Source: Caballeronia choica
GTDB lineage: Bacteria; Pseudomonadota; Gammaproteobacteria; Burkholderiales; Burkholderiaceae
Reading direction: 5' to 3'
NCBI RefSeq assembly: GCF_001544535.1
Contig: NZ_FCON02000005.1
Location: forward strand, 1-64,000
DNA: 64,000 nt
This document shows, piece by piece, positions 7,162 through 17,241 of the stretch. Made by a program: the position numbers and the translations under genes. Numbering within the stretch: position 1 is the stretch's first letter; every line of letters starts with the position of its first letter. Below the pieces are notes generated by a model that worked only from the letters and a program-made list of their open reading frames with translations, was not told the DNA's origin and did not search any database.

Positions 7162-8328
7162 CTATTCAAGATGCAGCGCCTCGAGAATGTTTTCTCGTTG
7201 ATTGAACCAGGCGTATTTCGCGCGAGCATCCTCCCGTGCGTTTTCAGTGATTCTGCGATATCTCGATGTGTCTTCAATCGCCTCCTTGATTACCGACAAC
7301 CATTCGTGCGCCCGAGCAATATAACCATTTTCACCGTCGTGGATAGCGGCAGCGTAAGTGTAAGAAGGCGAAGCAATACTCACCGCACCCACCACGGCCG
7401 CCTCAAAATATTTAAGCTCAGATTTACAGTTTGTGAAATCATTCGCCTGCAACGGCATTAAATTAAACTCCACGCTGCTGATAACACGCTGCAAATTCAC
7501 GTAATCTTGGAAAGGCTGACGCGTTACTCTGTTTCCAAATTTTTTTAAATTTGGTCCCGACTCGATATATCCTACGACCATCACTTCAACCCTAGGATCT
7601 ATTTCCAGGATTTCTTCCAGGGCCGGCTCAATGATCGCGTAGTCCAACTTGTGCGATGGGGAGCCACTGAAATAGCCCAAATGGATCTTGTCGTCTCGCG
7701 CGAATCCTGACATTTCCTTGCCGCGGAACAGATCGTCGGAATAACTCACCTGCTCCTTGTTCATAAAGTTGGGGACCACGCTCACGGGCAATCCGGAAAA
7801 ATTTGCGATTTTTTTTGCCAGATACTGATTGGTCGTTATAGCACCATCACAAAGGTTCAGTGTCCCGCCCAACCGACCGATATAAGAGAACCAATAATCC
7901 AGTCTGTCCGGATCACTGGCATCCTGGTCAAGCGTACTCATGATCAGATGCGCATAGCTCGAATCGAAAACGAAATCATCGATATCGAAAAGGACTCGCT
8001 TTCCCTGAACCCGGAACTTCATCACGAGTTGATTGATTCGGTTAGAATATCGTGACCTGCATATCACAAGAACATCGGCATAGTCGACGACTTCATCGAT
8101 TCGGGCCCAATCCTCCAAAAAGAAAAAGCTGGCTGAAACATCGCGGCTCTTTCCGTCATTGAGCACCTGCACCATGTTGTAAGCACGGTAGCGGAAAGTG
8201 CTGTTATTCGGAGCCTCATAAAAGTAAGCAACCTTCTGCCTTCCCGCCACGAGCATTCGGATACGCTCGGACAGAGGAATATTCCAGGGGTCGGAATAAG
8301 GAACTACCTGATTGTCAATTTTAAACAT
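7162..8328 (-). CDS. Glycosyltransferase, GT-B fold (GT4-like)
   Basis: A 388-residue protein with a Rossmann-like N-terminal half (VAYFYEAPNNSTFRYRAYN, then GKRVLFDIDDFVFD) and a C-terminal half with IHLGYFSGSPSHKLDYAIIEPALEEIL and the donor-site region NCKSELKYFEAAVVGAVSIAS, matching GT-B glycosyltransferases. Related proteins occur in O-antigen and glycan clusters and act on nucleotide-diphospho sugars. The start codon overlaps the stop of the upstream transferase by one base (TAATG), so the two are translationally coupled. Lower GC and A/T-ending codons differ from the core genes and suggest acquired DNA. Sugar specificity is unknown. Confidence 0.75.
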   Translation of the reverse strand: MFKIDNQVVPYSDPWNIPLSERIRMLVAGRQKVAYFYEAPNNSTFRYRAYNMVQVLNDGKSRDVSASFFFLEDWARIDEVVDYADVLVICRSRYSNRINQLVMKFRVQGKRVLFDIDDFVFDSSYAHLIMSTLDQDASDPDRLDYWFSYIGRLGGTLNLCDGAITTNQYLAKKIANFSGLPVSVVPNFMNKEQVSYSDDLFRGKEMSGFARDDKIHLGYFSGSPSHKLDYAIIEPALEEILEIDPRVEVMVVGYIESGPNLKKFGNRVTRQPFQDYVNLQRVISSVEFNLMPLQANDFTNCKSELKYFEAAVVGAVSIASPSYTYAAAIHDGENGYIARAHEWLSVIKEAIEDTSRYRRITENAREDARAKYAWFNQRENILEALHLE

Positions 8329-9653
8329 TAAATTTCTTCAGATAGCTGCTGGATTATGCCGCCGAATGCCTGCTGCCAATCAACGAGGAGTCCGTTTCCA
8401 CGGAAATTTTCCTCGCAAAGTTGAGATTCGAGCGCGAGCGTTATGGCCAACTTAAGGGCGTCCACCAATGCACCACGTTCAAGATCCGCGCAAATCAGAT
8501 TACGCGAATAGCCACTCAAATCGGTCTTGTTGCCGAAGCGATTCGTTACGACTACAGCGCCACTCGCAGCGAGATCCAAAGGAGGATAACTTGGGTGTGG
8601 GGTACTCATCAGGCTGAGGCCCACGTCGACCGTCCCGACCAACTGGGCGTACTCCGACCAGGTAAGATTCTCGCATTTTTTTGGCATATAGCCGCCGTCG
8701 AAGACGACAGCAGGAATATCCTTACCGACCAGAAAAACTTCCCAGCGGTCAAGATCAAGAACCCTTTGAGTAATCGCACTCTCGATAACTTCTATACCAA
8801 GATAGAAAAGATTACGAAAATTATTCGGCCTCGCGTAGAAAAAAAACTTTTTCTTTTCCGTTGCATCCTTCCTGCGTGGATAAAAGACATTGGCAGGAAA
8901 GGCCGGCTCGAACCATGCGCCTTTGGCCTCAATATTAGCCAAACCATCCTGGACAAAGTGATCGTACAGCAACTTTGTATTGATCAGAAAACGAATATCC
9001 GTGTTCCGGAGGATCGACTCGCATTTAACACGATCGTCGCCAAAAGGATAGAACATCCGCTCGTCTTCCTGCAGCAGATAAATAATCGAGTCGTGACGGA
9101 CGCTGGGCAAGGCCGACGCGGTGGTCCACCACGAAGTCGTGATGAAAATATCGTCGTCTACAACGTCGATCTCGGACTTCTGGTCGAAAAACGCGGCGAA
9201 CTTGAACTGCGGGTCGTGCTTTAGGCTAATCCCATAGAGCGAGAGGACGTGATTGACGTTTTCCGGCTGAGCACGATGAGTGCGAGTGATGATCCGCAAT
9301 TGCGCGTCCAGCCTGTTGGCCAAGAGCGCCGCAAAAATCAGGGACGTACCCACGCCGCCGAATAAACTTCCGCTTCCGACGCTATCCGTGACGATACTTA
9401 TGCGACGATTGCCTGCCTGAGGGATTGAGTACGTCTTCAGAGGTGTGATAGTCTCGAAACGGACGCGGGAAATTTGCGCGGCGGTCTTTTTCTCGGCCTC
9501 ACTCGTCCCCATCGAGTCGGAGGACTTATGAAGCCTATTAGCCAGTTTACGATAAACAATCTGCTGCAAGGCGGCCGTCCCGTGGCTTTTCCAATAGCAA
9601 TAAACCCTATACGCTCGATCAATCATTAGCAGCCTCTGTTGCTTGCTCTTCAA
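8328..9653 (-). CDS. WsaF-like rhamnosyltransferase
   Basis: A 441-residue GT-B transferase. Diagnostic stretches are RRISIVTDSVGSGSLFGGVGTSL near residue 80-105, IYLLQEDERMFYPFGD in the middle, and FFFYARPNNFRNLFYLGIE plus PHPSYPPLDLAASGAVVVTN in the C-terminal half. These resemble the WsaF family, named for a rhamnosyltransferase of Geobacillus S-layer glycan synthesis. The likely job is adding rhamnose to the glycan exported by the adjacent Wzm/Wzt. It is the first intact transferase gene after a glycosyltransferase remnant. AT-rich runs, for example around 8840-8860, mark it as compositionally foreign. Confidence 0.8.
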   Translation of the reverse strand: MKSKQQRLLMIDRAYRVYCYWKSHGTAALQQIVYRKLANRLHKSSDSMGTSEAEKKTAAQISRVRFETITPLKTYSIPQAGNRRISIVTDSVGSGSLFGGVGTSLIFAALLANRLDAQLRIITRTHRAQPENVNHVLSLYGISLKHDPQFKFAAFFDQKSEIDVVDDDIFITTSWWTTASALPSVRHDSIIYLLQEDERMFYPFGDDRVKCESILRNTDIRFLINTKLLYDHFVQDGLANIEAKGAWFEPAFPANVFYPRRKDATEKKKFFFYARPNNFRNLFYLGIEVIESAITQRVLDLDRWEVFLVGKDIPAVVFDGGYMPKKCENLTWSEYAQLVGTVDVGLSLMSTPHPSYPPLDLAASGAVVVTNRFGNKTDLSGYSRNLICADLERGALVDALKLAITLALESQLCEENFRGNGLLVDWQQAFGGIIQQLSEEI

Positions 9654-9741
9654 TAAACATTACCAAACGATCCGTCGAAACTCAGCGACGGTCGATTCCG
9701 CGAATTCCATCGGCCCTCATACGTGCCAACGCTGGCAGACT

Positions 9742-10020
9742 TCATTGCCCATAGACGTCACGCAGCGAATGAGCGATCGTGCCCCAACCGAATGTTTTGC
9801 GAGCCCTGCCTGACCACGCGCAGCGTACTTGTGCACCACATGGTATGAACAATGGGTCTGCCCATTGATCTCTAATCACATTGAACGGATCTATCGACAT
9901 GGGGCACAGGTTCTGCGCTGTCTGTCGCACGTGCTGGACGCTTCCGCAACGCCCAGACGGAAATCGCGGAGCATCTCGCTCGCACGAAAGGACACGCTTA
10001 CCCAGCTCAAAGCTGCTCAA
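9742..10020 (-). pseudogene. Possible remnant of a GT4 glycosyltransferase
   Basis: A 92-codon frame that could start at a TTG overlapping the wzt stop (TTGA). Its last 25 residues (ARKTFGWGTIAHSLRDVYGQ) look like the C-terminal helix of GT4 glycosyltransferases, where a pattern of the form FGWxxIAxxLxxVY is usual. The remaining 65 residues do not look like a folded domain. The simplest reading is a transferase gene that lost most of its body by deletion and kept its end. It may still be translated by coupling to wzt. Low confidence. Confidence 0.35.
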
Positions 10021-10769
10021 TCGGTCAAAGCCTCGTATTCAGCGAGCACCTCTTCAACGGGCCCGAATGCCCGAACTCGGCCCTGCTCCATCCAGATGAC
10101 CTTGTTGCAGGTCTTGCGAATCTCGTCATTCGCATGTATCGCCAAAACGACAATTTCGGCACGACTATGAAGGTCCCGCAGTCTCCTGTTCGCCTTTCCT
10201 TTGAACGCTGCGTCACCGACCCCCATGACCTCATCTAGTAAGAGGATCTCTGCATCCACCGCGGTCGAGACCGCAAAAGCGAGTCGCACACGCATTCCGC
10301 TCGAATAGGTTCGTAGAGGCAAATCAAGGTAGTCGCCAAGATCAGAAAATTCGGCAATTGCATCTTGCTTCGCAATGATTTCCGAACTGGTCATGCCGAG
10401 CAACAAGCCTCGAAGGCGGATGTTCTGCCGCCCCGTGGAATTCTCGTCCATCCCGAGCGTGATATCGAGCAAAGGCACAATCGTGCCTTTGCGCTCGATG
10501 ATTCCCGCGGTCGGTGAGTAAATGCCCGCCATAGCGCGCAGCAGCGTGGATTTTCCAGCGCCGTTCCGGCCGATAAGGCCGACTCGGTCACCCGCCTCCA
10601 GACACACATCGATAGAGTCCAAGGCGCGTACCACAATCACGCCGTCGTTATCTTCAGCAATGCGGTTGCGCCGTCCGATCCGCAACATTTGCTTTTTCAG
10701 CGATCTACCCTGCACGTCATAAATCGGCAGGTCGAGCGTTGCATTCTGCAAGTGGATATAGGCTGTCAT
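10017..10769 (-). CDS. wzt: Polysaccharide ABC transporter ATPase (Wzt-type)
   Basis: A 250-residue ABC ATPase with Walker A GRNGAGKS (67-74), signature YSSGM (155-159), Walker B ILLLDE (175-180) and the switch His in AIHANDE (212). The long N-terminal loop before Walker A and the [13 protein letters not shown] segment are typical of O-antigen and teichoic-acid exporters. With Wzm it energises flipping of the undecaprenyl-linked polysaccharide to the periplasm. The length matches the nucleotide-binding domain alone. The C-terminal carbohydrate-binding domain of Wzt proteins that recognise a modified chain end is absent. It lies 13 bases downstream of the permease gene. Confidence 0.9.
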   Translation of the reverse strand: MTAYIHLQNATLDLPIYDVQGRSLKKQMLRIGRRNRIAEDNDGVIVVRALDSIDVCLEAGDRVGLIGRNGAGKSTLLRAMAGIYSPTAGIIERKGTIVPLLDITLGMDENSTGRQNIRLRGLLLGMTSSEIIAKQDAIAEFSDLGDYLDLPLRTYSSGMRVRLAFAVSTAVDAEILLLDEVMGVGDAAFKGKANRRLRDLHSRAEIVVLAIHANDEIRKTCNKVIWMEQGRVRAFGPVEEVLAEYEALTD

Positions 10770-10782
10770 ATGGGCGCCCCTG

Positions 10783-11565
10783 TCAAACCCAGAAAGGAAT
10801 ACGTTTCAGATAGCGGGCCGTCAGCAACAGCGCAACGATCCAGCCTACAACTGCCATGCCTATCGTGATACCCCATGCCAAGGCACTTGGGGCCTGCCCG
10901 ATCAACGGCGCGCGAACCACTTCAATCAGATATGAAAGAGGATTGAATCGGACGATCCAAGAGAATCGATTTAGCGCATCGGGCCGAAACATAATCGGCG
11001 TAACATAAAAAGCGACCTGGATAAGCGCCGCCACAATTTGCGGCAGGTCGCGAAAACGTGCGGAAAGCAAACCCGCAACCATTGCGATCCATGTCACATT
11101 GAGCAAGTAAATAAGCAGCGCCGGCACAAACAGGGGCAAGACATCCCAGTTTCTGACTCCGAAGATCACGAAGAGCGCGAGGACGATTACGATATTGTGC
11201 GCGAGGATTACGACGTTGCGCCACACAACTTGAAGCACGTAGAGAAGCTTGGGGGTCGCTGCCTGGCGAATGTACGTTGAACTGGCAATATAGGCGTTGC
11301 TGCCCTCGTTCACGGTTTGTGCAAACAGCGTCCACATGACCAGGCCACTGCTCAGAAACGGCAGATACTCGCTCATATTCTGACCGAACAGCGTGCCGTA
11401 CACCAACCCAATGGAAGCGATCATGACCCCCATGCTGATGGTCAGCCAGAAAGGTCCCACCAATGACCGAGCATAGCGCTGACGCACCTCCAGCCAGCCA
11501 AGCAAGGTCCACAGGCGCCAGGAGGCGAGGCTGGCCCTCAGATCATCGAAAATCGAATTAAGCAT
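10783..11565 (-). CDS. wzm: Polysaccharide ABC transporter permease (Wzm-type)
   Basis: A 260-residue ABC-2 permease with about six membrane spans. The amphipathic N-end [19 protein letters not shown] is a family signature, and the C-terminal half has [11 protein letters not shown] and [17 protein letters not shown], characteristic of O-antigen/teichoic-acid exporters. It forms the channel partner of Wzt at the inner membrane. The pair indicates the ABC-transporter-dependent pathway and not Wzx/Wzy. The gene order rml-wzm-wzt next to apaH matches the O-antigen locus arrangement known in the Burkholderia pseudomallei group. Confidence 0.92.
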   Translation of the reverse strand: MLNSIFDDLRASLASWRLWTLLGWLEVRQRYARSLVGPFWLTISMGVMIASIGLVYGTLFGQNMSEYLPFLSSGLVMWTLFAQTVNEGSNAYIASSTYIRQAATPKLLYVLQVVWRNVVILAHNIVIVLALFVIFGVRNWDVLPLFVPALLIYLLNVTWIAMVAGLLSARFRDLPQIVAALIQVAFYVTPIMFRPDALNRFSWIVRFNPLSYLIEVVRAPLIGQAPSALAWGITIGMAVVGWIVALLLTARYLKRIPFWV

Positions 11566-11837
11566 CGTAAGCAGATGTCGAAAAAATTAGAGTTGGGGCG
11601 AATCGTGATCCATCGCGCGCATCGACGCTGCGACAAGGACACATTCGCATCTGAAGGGCGCTCATGCGCCCCATCCCGCCGCATCATGGGCCAACACAAC
11701 CCGTTTCCGATGTTTCGCAGGAACGCGAGTGCGCGCACCTGTTTCTTGTAGTGGCGCGTCTACACCATTCTCATTGGCCTTCCGAATGGCTTCTGAACGA
11801 ATGGCAAATGATATTTCGGTGGTGCGCGCTCGACTCG

Positions 11838-12749
11838 TCACACGCTGAGGCCATCGCCAAAACACAGCTTCAACGCGTCAATCCAATTCGGCGCGCGTAG
11901 CCCGAACGTCTTTGCAAGTTTGTCGCCAGACAACTGCGAATTGAACGGGCGCTTGGCGGGCACAGGATACTCGGCCGCAGCGATCGATGTGACCTTCGGC
12001 TTCAAGGCGGGATTCGCCTGCTCGAAGATGGCTTCAGCAAATCCGGCCCAGGACGTCGATCCCGATGCGGTCAAGTTGTACACCCCTGTTTTCTCCTGCC
12101 ACCAGCTTGCGTCGCCTTCACTGGCCGCCAGTCCCTGCGCGACCACGTGCGCGGTCAGCGTAGCGATCGTCGTGCTCCATGTAGGCGCACCAAACTGGTC
12201 GCCCACGATGCGCAGTTCAGGCCGCTCGGCGCCGAGACGCAACATCGTCAACAGAAAATTCTTGCCGCGTCGCCCATAAACCCAGCTCGTCCGAAACACA
12301 ATGTGGGAGCCACCGACATCGGCGATCGCACGCTCGCCCGCGAGCTTGCTCGCGCCGTAGACGTTCTGCGGATTGGTCGCGTCGTCCTCGACGTAAGGGC
12401 TGTCCTTCGTGCCATCGAACACATAGTCAGTCGAATAGTGAATCAACGCGGCATTAAGGCGCTTCGCTTCTTCCGCCAGCACACCCGGCGCTTCTGCGTT
12501 GATGCGCATTGCGGCATCGACGTCGCTTTCAGCCTTGTCGACCGCCGTGTAGGCAGCGGGATTAACAATCAGTGCGGGCCGGAGGTCACGGACCACCCGG
12601 CGAATCTCGTCCAGATCGGACAGGTCCAATGCGCTTCTGTCGACGGCGACCACTCGGCCCAGACCCTGCAGGCTGCGCGCGAGTTCGAAACCCACCTGCC
12701 CGTTCACACCTGTGACCAGAATCGTTCGCTCGGTTGATTGGTTCGTCAT
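11838..12749 (-). CDS. rmlD: dTDP-4-dehydrorhamnose reductase
   Basis: A 303-residue short-chain dehydrogenase that performs the last step of dTDP-L-rhamnose synthesis, NAD(P)H-dependent reduction of dTDP-4-keto-L-rhamnose. The nucleotide-binding motif is VTGVNGQVGFELA near the N-end, and the catalytic Tyr-x-x-x-Lys is in NVYGASKLAGE, with HYSTDYVFDG before it. I chose the ATG at 12749 because it gives the usual length and sits 10 bases after the rmlC stop; the longer open frame upstream only runs antisense-like through rmlC. It is the last of four rml genes in one minus-strand operon. Confidence 0.93.
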   Translation of the reverse strand: MTNQSTERTILVTGVNGQVGFELARSLQGLGRVVAVDRSALDLSDLDEIRRVVRDLRPALIVNPAAYTAVDKAESDVDAAMRINAEAPGVLAEEAKRLNAALIHYSTDYVFDGTKDSPYVEDDATNPQNVYGASKLAGERAIADVGGSHIVFRTSWVYGRRGKNFLLTMLRLGAERPELRIVGDQFGAPTWSTTIATLTAHVVAQGLAASEGDASWWQEKTGVYNLTASGSTSWAGFAEAIFEQANPALKPKVTSIAAAEYPVPAKRPFNSQLSGDKLAKTFGLRAPNWIDALKLCFGDGLSV

Positions 12750-12759
12750 GTCCCTGGCC

Positions 12760-13311
12760 TTATGCAAACACATCGGCGTCGGCGAGCCGCTTGCCCGCCG
12801 CATCCTTTGCCGCGAGCAAAGGCTCGAAATCGATCGGCCATTCGATGCCGATCTCCGGATCGTTCCACACAATGCTGCGCTCGTGCGCCTGATACCAGTA
12901 GTCGGTCGTCTTGTAGAGAAACTGCGCGGTCTCCGAGAGCACGACAAAACCATGCGCGAATCCCGGCGGCACCCACAACTGCCGGTGATTTTCCTCCGAC
13001 AGATTCACGCCCACCCATTTCCCGAAGTTCGGCGAACTCTTGCGAACATCGATGGCGACATCGAACACCTCGCCCTCGACCACCCGCACGAGCTTCCCCT
13101 GCGGATGCTGAATCTGATAATGCAGCCCGCGCAGCACGCCCTTCGCCGAGCGCGAATGATTGTCCTGCACGAACTCGACACCGCCCTCGACCTGCTCGGC
13201 AAACTCGCGAGCATTGAAACTCTCGTAGAAGAAGCCGCGCGCATCGCCGAACACCTTCGGCTCGATGATCTTGACTTCGGGCAATGCCGTTGTAGTTACC
13301 TGGATGGCCAT
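12760..13311 (-). CDS. rmlC: dTDP-4-dehydrorhamnose 3,5-epimerase
   Basis: A 183-residue cupin-fold epimerase that converts dTDP-4-keto-6-deoxy-D-glucose to the L-rhamno form. Family hallmarks are [11 protein letters not shown] near residues 23-33, [18 protein letters not shown] with the catalytic His, [11 protein letters not shown], and [17 protein letters not shown] followed by the Tyr-containing KTTDYWY. Full length. The start at 13311 overlaps the end of rmlA by 16 bases, so translation is probably coupled. The start codon choice is supported by [11 protein letters not shown], the usual N-end. Confidence 0.95.
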   Translation of the reverse strand: MAIQVTTTALPEVKIIEPKVFGDARGFFYESFNAREFAEQVEGGVEFVQDNHSRSAKGVLRGLHYQIQHPQGKLVRVVEGEVFDVAIDVRKSSPNFGKWVGVNLSEENHRQLWVPPGFAHGFVVLSETAQFLYKTTDYWYQAHERSIVWNDPEIGIEWPIDFEPLLAAKDAAGKRLADADVFA

Positions 13312-14189
13312 GCGACTTGGTCCTTCGGAAGATTGAGAAGATATTGACCGTAGGCGTTCTTCGCGAGCGGCTTCGCCAGCGCGAGCAGTTGCTCATCGCC
13401 GATCCAGTCCTGGCGATAAGCGATCTCTTCAGGACACGCCACGACGAGCCCTTGCCGCTTCTGCAGCGTCGCGATAAACGTCGCCGCTTCGATCAACGAA
13501 TCGTGCGTGCCGGTATCAAGCCACGCATAGCCGCGGCCCATGATCTCGACATCGAGTTTCTTGCGCTCGAGGTACCGCGAGTTGACGTCAGTGATCTCGA
13601 GCTCACCGCGCGGCGACGGTTTGATGTCGGCGGCGATGTCGCATACCTGGTTGTCGTAGAAGTAAAGACCCGTCACCGCGTAGTTCGAACGCGGCTTCGC
13701 GGGCTTCTCCTCGATCGATAGCGCGCGAAACTTTTCATCGAATTCAACGACTCCGTAGCGCTCCGGATCGTGCACGTGATAGGCGAACACGGTGGCGCCG
13801 TCGGTGCGCGAATCCGCGCTCTCGAGCTGCTTCGCCAGATCGTGCCCGTAGAAAATGTTGTCGCCGAGAATCAGCGCCGACGGATCATTCCCAACGAACT
13901 CTCGCCCGATGATAAACGCCTGCGCCAGCCCGTCCGGCGACGGCTGCACCGCATACTGGATGTTCATTCCCCACTGGCTGCCGTCGCCGAGCATGGTTTC
14001 GAAGCGCGGCGTGTCTTGCGGCGTCGAAATGATGAGGACGTCACGGATGCCCGCGACCATCAGCGTGGACAGCGGGTAATAGATCATCGGCTTGTCGTAG
14101 ACCGGCAGCAGCTGCTTCGACACGACGTGCGTGATTGGATAAAGCCGCGTGCCAGAACCGCCGGCCAGAATGATACCTTTGCGCGCCAT
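13296..14189 (-). CDS. rmlA: Glucose-1-phosphate thymidylyltransferase
   Basis: A 297-residue nucleotidyltransferase that makes dTDP-glucose from dTTP and glucose-1-phosphate, the first step to dTDP-L-rhamnose. It begins [20 protein letters not shown] with the GxGTRL dTTP-binding loop, then [27 protein letters not shown] and [20 protein letters not shown], all standard. The ATG at 14189 has AAGGACT just upstream and gives the family length. The longer open frame upstream enters rmlB and is not used. It starts 10 bases after the rmlB stop. Confidence 0.95.
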   Translation of the reverse strand: MARKGIILAGGSGTRLYPITHVVSKQLLPVYDKPMIYYPLSTLMVAGIRDVLIISTPQDTPRFETMLGDGSQWGMNIQYAVQPSPDGLAQAFIIGREFVGNDPSALILGDNIFYGHDLAKQLESADSRTDGATVFAYHVHDPERYGVVEFDEKFRALSIEEKPAKPRSNYAVTGLYFYDNQVCDIAADIKPSPRGELEITDVNSRYLERKKLDVEIMGRGYAWLDTGTHDSLIEAATFIATLQKRQGLVVACPEEIAYRQDWIGDEQLLALAKPLAKNAYGQYLLNLPKDQVAWPSR

Positions 14190-14199
14190 CGTCAGTCCT

Positions 14200-15261
14200 T
14201 CACGCGCGCTGCGCGTAGTTGGTCTCGACCCACTTCCGATACTCGCCGGAAGCCACTTCGTCCGCCCATGCCTGGTTGTCCAGATACCACTGGACCGTCT
14301 TCGCAAGCCCGGTCTCGAAGGTTTCGGCGGGCTTCCAGCCGAGTTCGCGTTCGAGCTTGCGGGCATCGATCGCGTAACGGCGGTCGTGGCCCGGGCGATC
14401 CGTCACGTACGTGATCTGGTCGCGATAGGAGCCGCTCGACTTCGGCTTCGCGCGGTCCAGCAAATCGCACAGCGTATGCACGACTTCGAGGTTCTTCTTC
14501 TCGTTCCACCCGCCGACGTTATACGTCTCGCCCGGCGTGCCGCGCGCGAGTACTTCACGAATCGCGGAACAGTGATCGCCCACGTACAACCAGTCGCGCA
14601 CGTTCTGGCCGTCGCCGTACACCGGCAGCGCCTTGCCCCCGAGCGCATTCGCGATCATCAGCGGGATCAGCTTCTCGGGGAACTGGTACGGGCCGTAGTT
14701 GTTCGAGCAATTCGTGGTGAGAACCGGCAGGCCGTAGGTGTGGTGATACGCGCGCACCAGATGATCGGAGCCAGCCTTGGTCGCCGAGTACGGGCTGTTG
14801 GGCGCGTACGGCGTGGTCTCGGAAAACTGCGGATCGGTGGCGGACAACGAGCCGAAGACCTCGTCCGTTGAAACGTGCAGGAAGCGGAACGCCTGCTTCT
14901 CTGCTTCAGGCAACGCGCTCCAGTAAGCGCGCGTCGCTTCGAGCAGCGTGAACGTGCCGACGACATTCGTCTGCACAAAATCGGCCGGCCCGTGAATCGA
15001 CCGGTCGACGTGGCTTTCCGCCGCGAAGTGGAGTATGGCGCGGGGCTTGTGCTCGGCGAGCAGCGCATCCATCGCGGCGCGGTCGCAGATGTCTGCGCGC
15101 ACGAACACGTGGCTGGGGTTGCCCTGCAGCGGCTTGAGCGTTCCGAGATTGCCTGCGTACGTCAGTTTGTCGACGTTGAGAACCGCTTCATCGGAGCCCT
15201 GCAGCCAGTCAAGCACAAAGTTGGCGCCGATAAAGCCGGCACCGCCCGTTACGAGAATCAT
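14200..15261 (-). CDS. rmlB: dTDP-glucose 4,6-dehydratase
   Basis: A 353-residue NAD-dependent extended short-chain dehydrogenase, step two of dTDP-L-rhamnose synthesis. The N-end [20 protein letters not shown] carries the Rossmann GxxGxx[10 protein letters not shown] contains the Thr-Asp-Glu catalytic triad region, and [14 protein letters not shown] the Tyr/Lys pair. The start at 15261 has GAGGG seven bases upstream. It is first in the rmlBACD operon, so the operon promoter should lie in the 322 bases shared with the divergent apaH gene. Confidence 0.95.
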   Translation of the reverse strand: MILVTGGAGFIGANFVLDWLQGSDEAVLNVDKLTYAGNLGTLKPLQGNPSHVFVRADICDRAAMDALLAEHKPRAILHFAAESHVDRSIHGPADFVQTNVVGTFTLLEATRAYWSALPEAEKQAFRFLHVSTDEVFGSLSATDPQFSETTPYAPNSPYSATKAGSDHLVRAYHHTYGLPVLTTNCSNNYGPYQFPEKLIPLMIANALGGKALPVYGDGQNVRDWLYVGDHCSAIREVLARGTPGETYNVGGWNEKKNLEVVHTLCDLLDRAKPKSSGSYRDQITYVTDRPGHDRRYAIDARKLERELGWKPAETFETGLAKTVQWYLDNQAWADEVASGEYRKWVETNYAQRA

Positions 15262-15583
15262 AGAAGCCCTCTTTGCAGTTCTTCGACGATCGTGTCGAAA
15301 AACCGCCCGTAGACGTGGAAAAAATTGCGCGAAAACTCGCGCTCGCGGCTTGACACATGGCAAATCCGACCGGAAGCCGGGCGCGGTGTCGCCGTCTTGA
15401 TTGGACACTGATTATAAAGCCGTCGAGTGCAAAGACTACATGCCTAACAACTTGAAACAGGTAAATGTCATCGGTTGCAAACTTGTAACGGAGCGCATTG
15501 TGCCATTTCGAGGCCGCGCCGACGGTGCCGCACGCTCTGCCCCATAATGACCGCCACGCCTTGAATACCTCAAATACGCTCCG
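15262..15583. promoter_or_regulatory. Divergent intergenic region rmlB/apaH
   Basis: No gene fits here. It must hold promoters for the minus-strand rml operon and the plus-strand apaH gene. An AT-rich patch at 15400-15470 is the best candidate area, but I could not define convincing -35/-10 boxes. Confidence 0.4.
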
Positions 15584-16426
15584 ATGACCGACGCAAGCAC
15601 TCTCGCCGCTCCCCCTCTCGCTTTCGGCGACCTGCAAGGCTGCCGCGACCCCTTCAGACGCCTCTTGCGCAAGCTGGCTCCCACCGACGACACCCCGCTC
15701 TGGTTCGCAGGCGACCTCATCAACCGCGGGCCCGAATCGCTCGCCACGTTGCGCGACGTGATCGCGCTCGGCAGCCGGGCCACGGTCGTGCTCGGCAATC
15801 ATGACCTGAACCTGCTCGCGGTCGCGGCGGGTCTGCGCAAGCCGAAGAAAGGCGACACGCTCGACGAAATCCTCACGGCGAAGGACGCGAACGATCTCAT
15901 CGACTGGGTGCGTCACAAGCCGCTCGCGCACTTCGAGAACGGCATGCTGATGGTTCACGCCGGCGTGCTACCGCAATGGGACGTGACGAAGACGCTCGAA
16001 CTCGCCCACGAACTCGAGCAGGCGCTGCGCGGGCCGAAGTGGAAGGAGACGCTGGCCTCGCTGTACGGCAACGAGCCGCATCGCTGGGACCAGTCGCTGA
16101 CCGGCGCCGATCGCCTGCGCGTGACGTATAACGCGCTGTCGCGCATCCGCTTCTGCACGGCCGACGGCGCGATGGAGTTCGCGAACAATGGCGGGCCGGA
16201 CGCGGCGCCGCCCGGCTTCATGCCGTGGTACGACGTGCCAGGGCGCCGCACGCAGGACGTGACGGTGGTGTTCGGCCATTGGGCCGCACTGGGCCTGATG
16301 ATCCGCGACGACGTGCTGTGCCTCGATTCGGGTTGCGTGTGGGGCAACAAGCTGTCGGCGGTACGACTCGCGGCCGATCCGGCCGAGCGCGTCGTGACGC
16401 AGGTCAGTTGCTCGATGAAACCGTAA
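15584..16426 (+). CDS. apaH: Bis(5'-nucleosyl)-tetraphosphatase, symmetrical
   Basis: A 280-residue metallophosphoesterase that splits Ap4A symmetrically into two ADP. Metal-ligand motifs are FGDLQGC near residue 14, [12 protein letters not shown] near 42 and LGNHDLNLL near 70, with later His residues in [10 protein letters not shown] and VFGHWAALG. This pattern and length match ApaH. It stops 3 bases before the end of the convergent plsC gene. Its position beside rmlB is the conserved O-antigen flank in several Burkholderia species. Confidence 0.93.
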   Translation: MTDASTLAAPPLAFGDLQGCRDPFRRLLRKLAPTDDTPLWFAGDLINRGPESLATLRDVIALGSRATVVLGNHDLNLLAVAAGLRKPKKGDTLDEILTAKDANDLIDWVRHKPLAHFENGMLMVHAGVLPQWDVTKTLELAHELEQALRGPKWKETLASLYGNEPHRWDQSLTGADRLRVTYNALSRIRFCTADGAMEFANNGGPDAAPPGFMPWYDVPGRRTQDVTVVFGHWAALGLMIRDDVLCLDSGCVWGNKLSAVRLAADPAERVVTQVSCSMKP

Positions 16427-16429
16427 CGA

Positions 16430-17239
16430 TCACGCCGGCCGCTGCGATGGCAGCGCGTCCTCGTCGCGATCCATCGAAACTTGCGCCGCGGCCTGCACCG
16501 GCGCTTCGCCGCGAATGCGGTGCAGTGCCGCTTCGATCGCCGCCTGCGCCTCGCTTGCCAGAACACGCCGGTCCGCGCCGGGCGCGAGCGCGTCGCACAC
16601 GTACAGATGCGCGGTCAGCGGCGTGCCGCGCAGCAGCATGTCGAGCGAATCGCCGAGCGTCATGTCGTCGATATATGCGGGCGCCGTCGACTGCCGGCCG
16701 AGCGCGTCCTCGTACATCAGGCAGACCGGCTGCACCGGACACGACGCCGACACCGCCGCCTGAAACATGTTCGCGTGAAACGGCAGCAGCTTTTCTCCAT
16801 TCGACGTCGTGCCTTCGGGAAACACGCACATGATCTCGCCCGCCATCAGCCGGCTCGCGAGTTCATGCATGATCCGCTTCGCGTCGCTGCGTTTCTCGCG
16901 CTGGATGAACACCGTCCCCAGTTGCTGCGCGAGCCAGCCGACGACCGGCCAGTTGCGAATCTCCGCCTTCGAGACAAACGGCGTCGGCCGCCACGCGTTG
17001 ATCACGTAGATATCGATCCACGAGATGTGATTGCCGACCACGAGCACGCCGCGGTCGAGTCGTGCTTCGTCGTTGTGAACGACGAGCTTCATGCCCGCGA
17101 GCCGCAGCATCTTCAGCGACCACGCGCGATTCAGCTCGAGCCGTTCGCTCGCCGACGCACGCGGAAAGCGCGTCGCGACGGTCCACATTCCATGCAGCAA
17201 GTGGCCGACGAGGCGAGCCTTACGCCATGCGAGCCGCAT
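16430..17239 (-). CDS. plsC: 1-acyl-sn-glycerol-3-phosphate acyltransferase
   Basis: A 269-residue membrane acyltransferase. The catalytic HX4D motif is VVGNHISWIDIYV, the substrate-binding motif FPEGTTSNGEKLLPF follows about 70 residues later, and VQPVCLMYED matches motif IV. It acylates lysophosphatidic acid to phosphatidic acid in phospholipid synthesis. I chose the ATG at 17239, two bases after the stop of pyrX, which gives a normal N-end (MRLAWRKARLVGHLLHG). The longer upstream frame runs through pyrX and is an artefact. It is the last gene of the yqgE-ruvX-pyrR-pyrB-pyrX-plsC run. Confidence 0.9.
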   Translation of the reverse strand: MRLAWRKARLVGHLLHGMWTVATRFPRASASERLELNRAWSLKMLRLAGMKLVVHNDEARLDRGVLVVGNHISWIDIYVINAWRPTPFVSKAEIRNWPVVGWLAQQLGTVFIQREKRSDAKRIMHELASRLMAGEIMCVFPEGTTSNGEKLLPFHANMFQAAVSASCPVQPVCLMYEDALGRQSTAPAYIDDMTLGDSLDMLLRGTPLTAHLYVCDALAPGADRRVLASEAQAAIEAALHRIRGEAPVQAAAQVSMDRDEDALPSQRPA

Positions 17240-17241
17240 CG

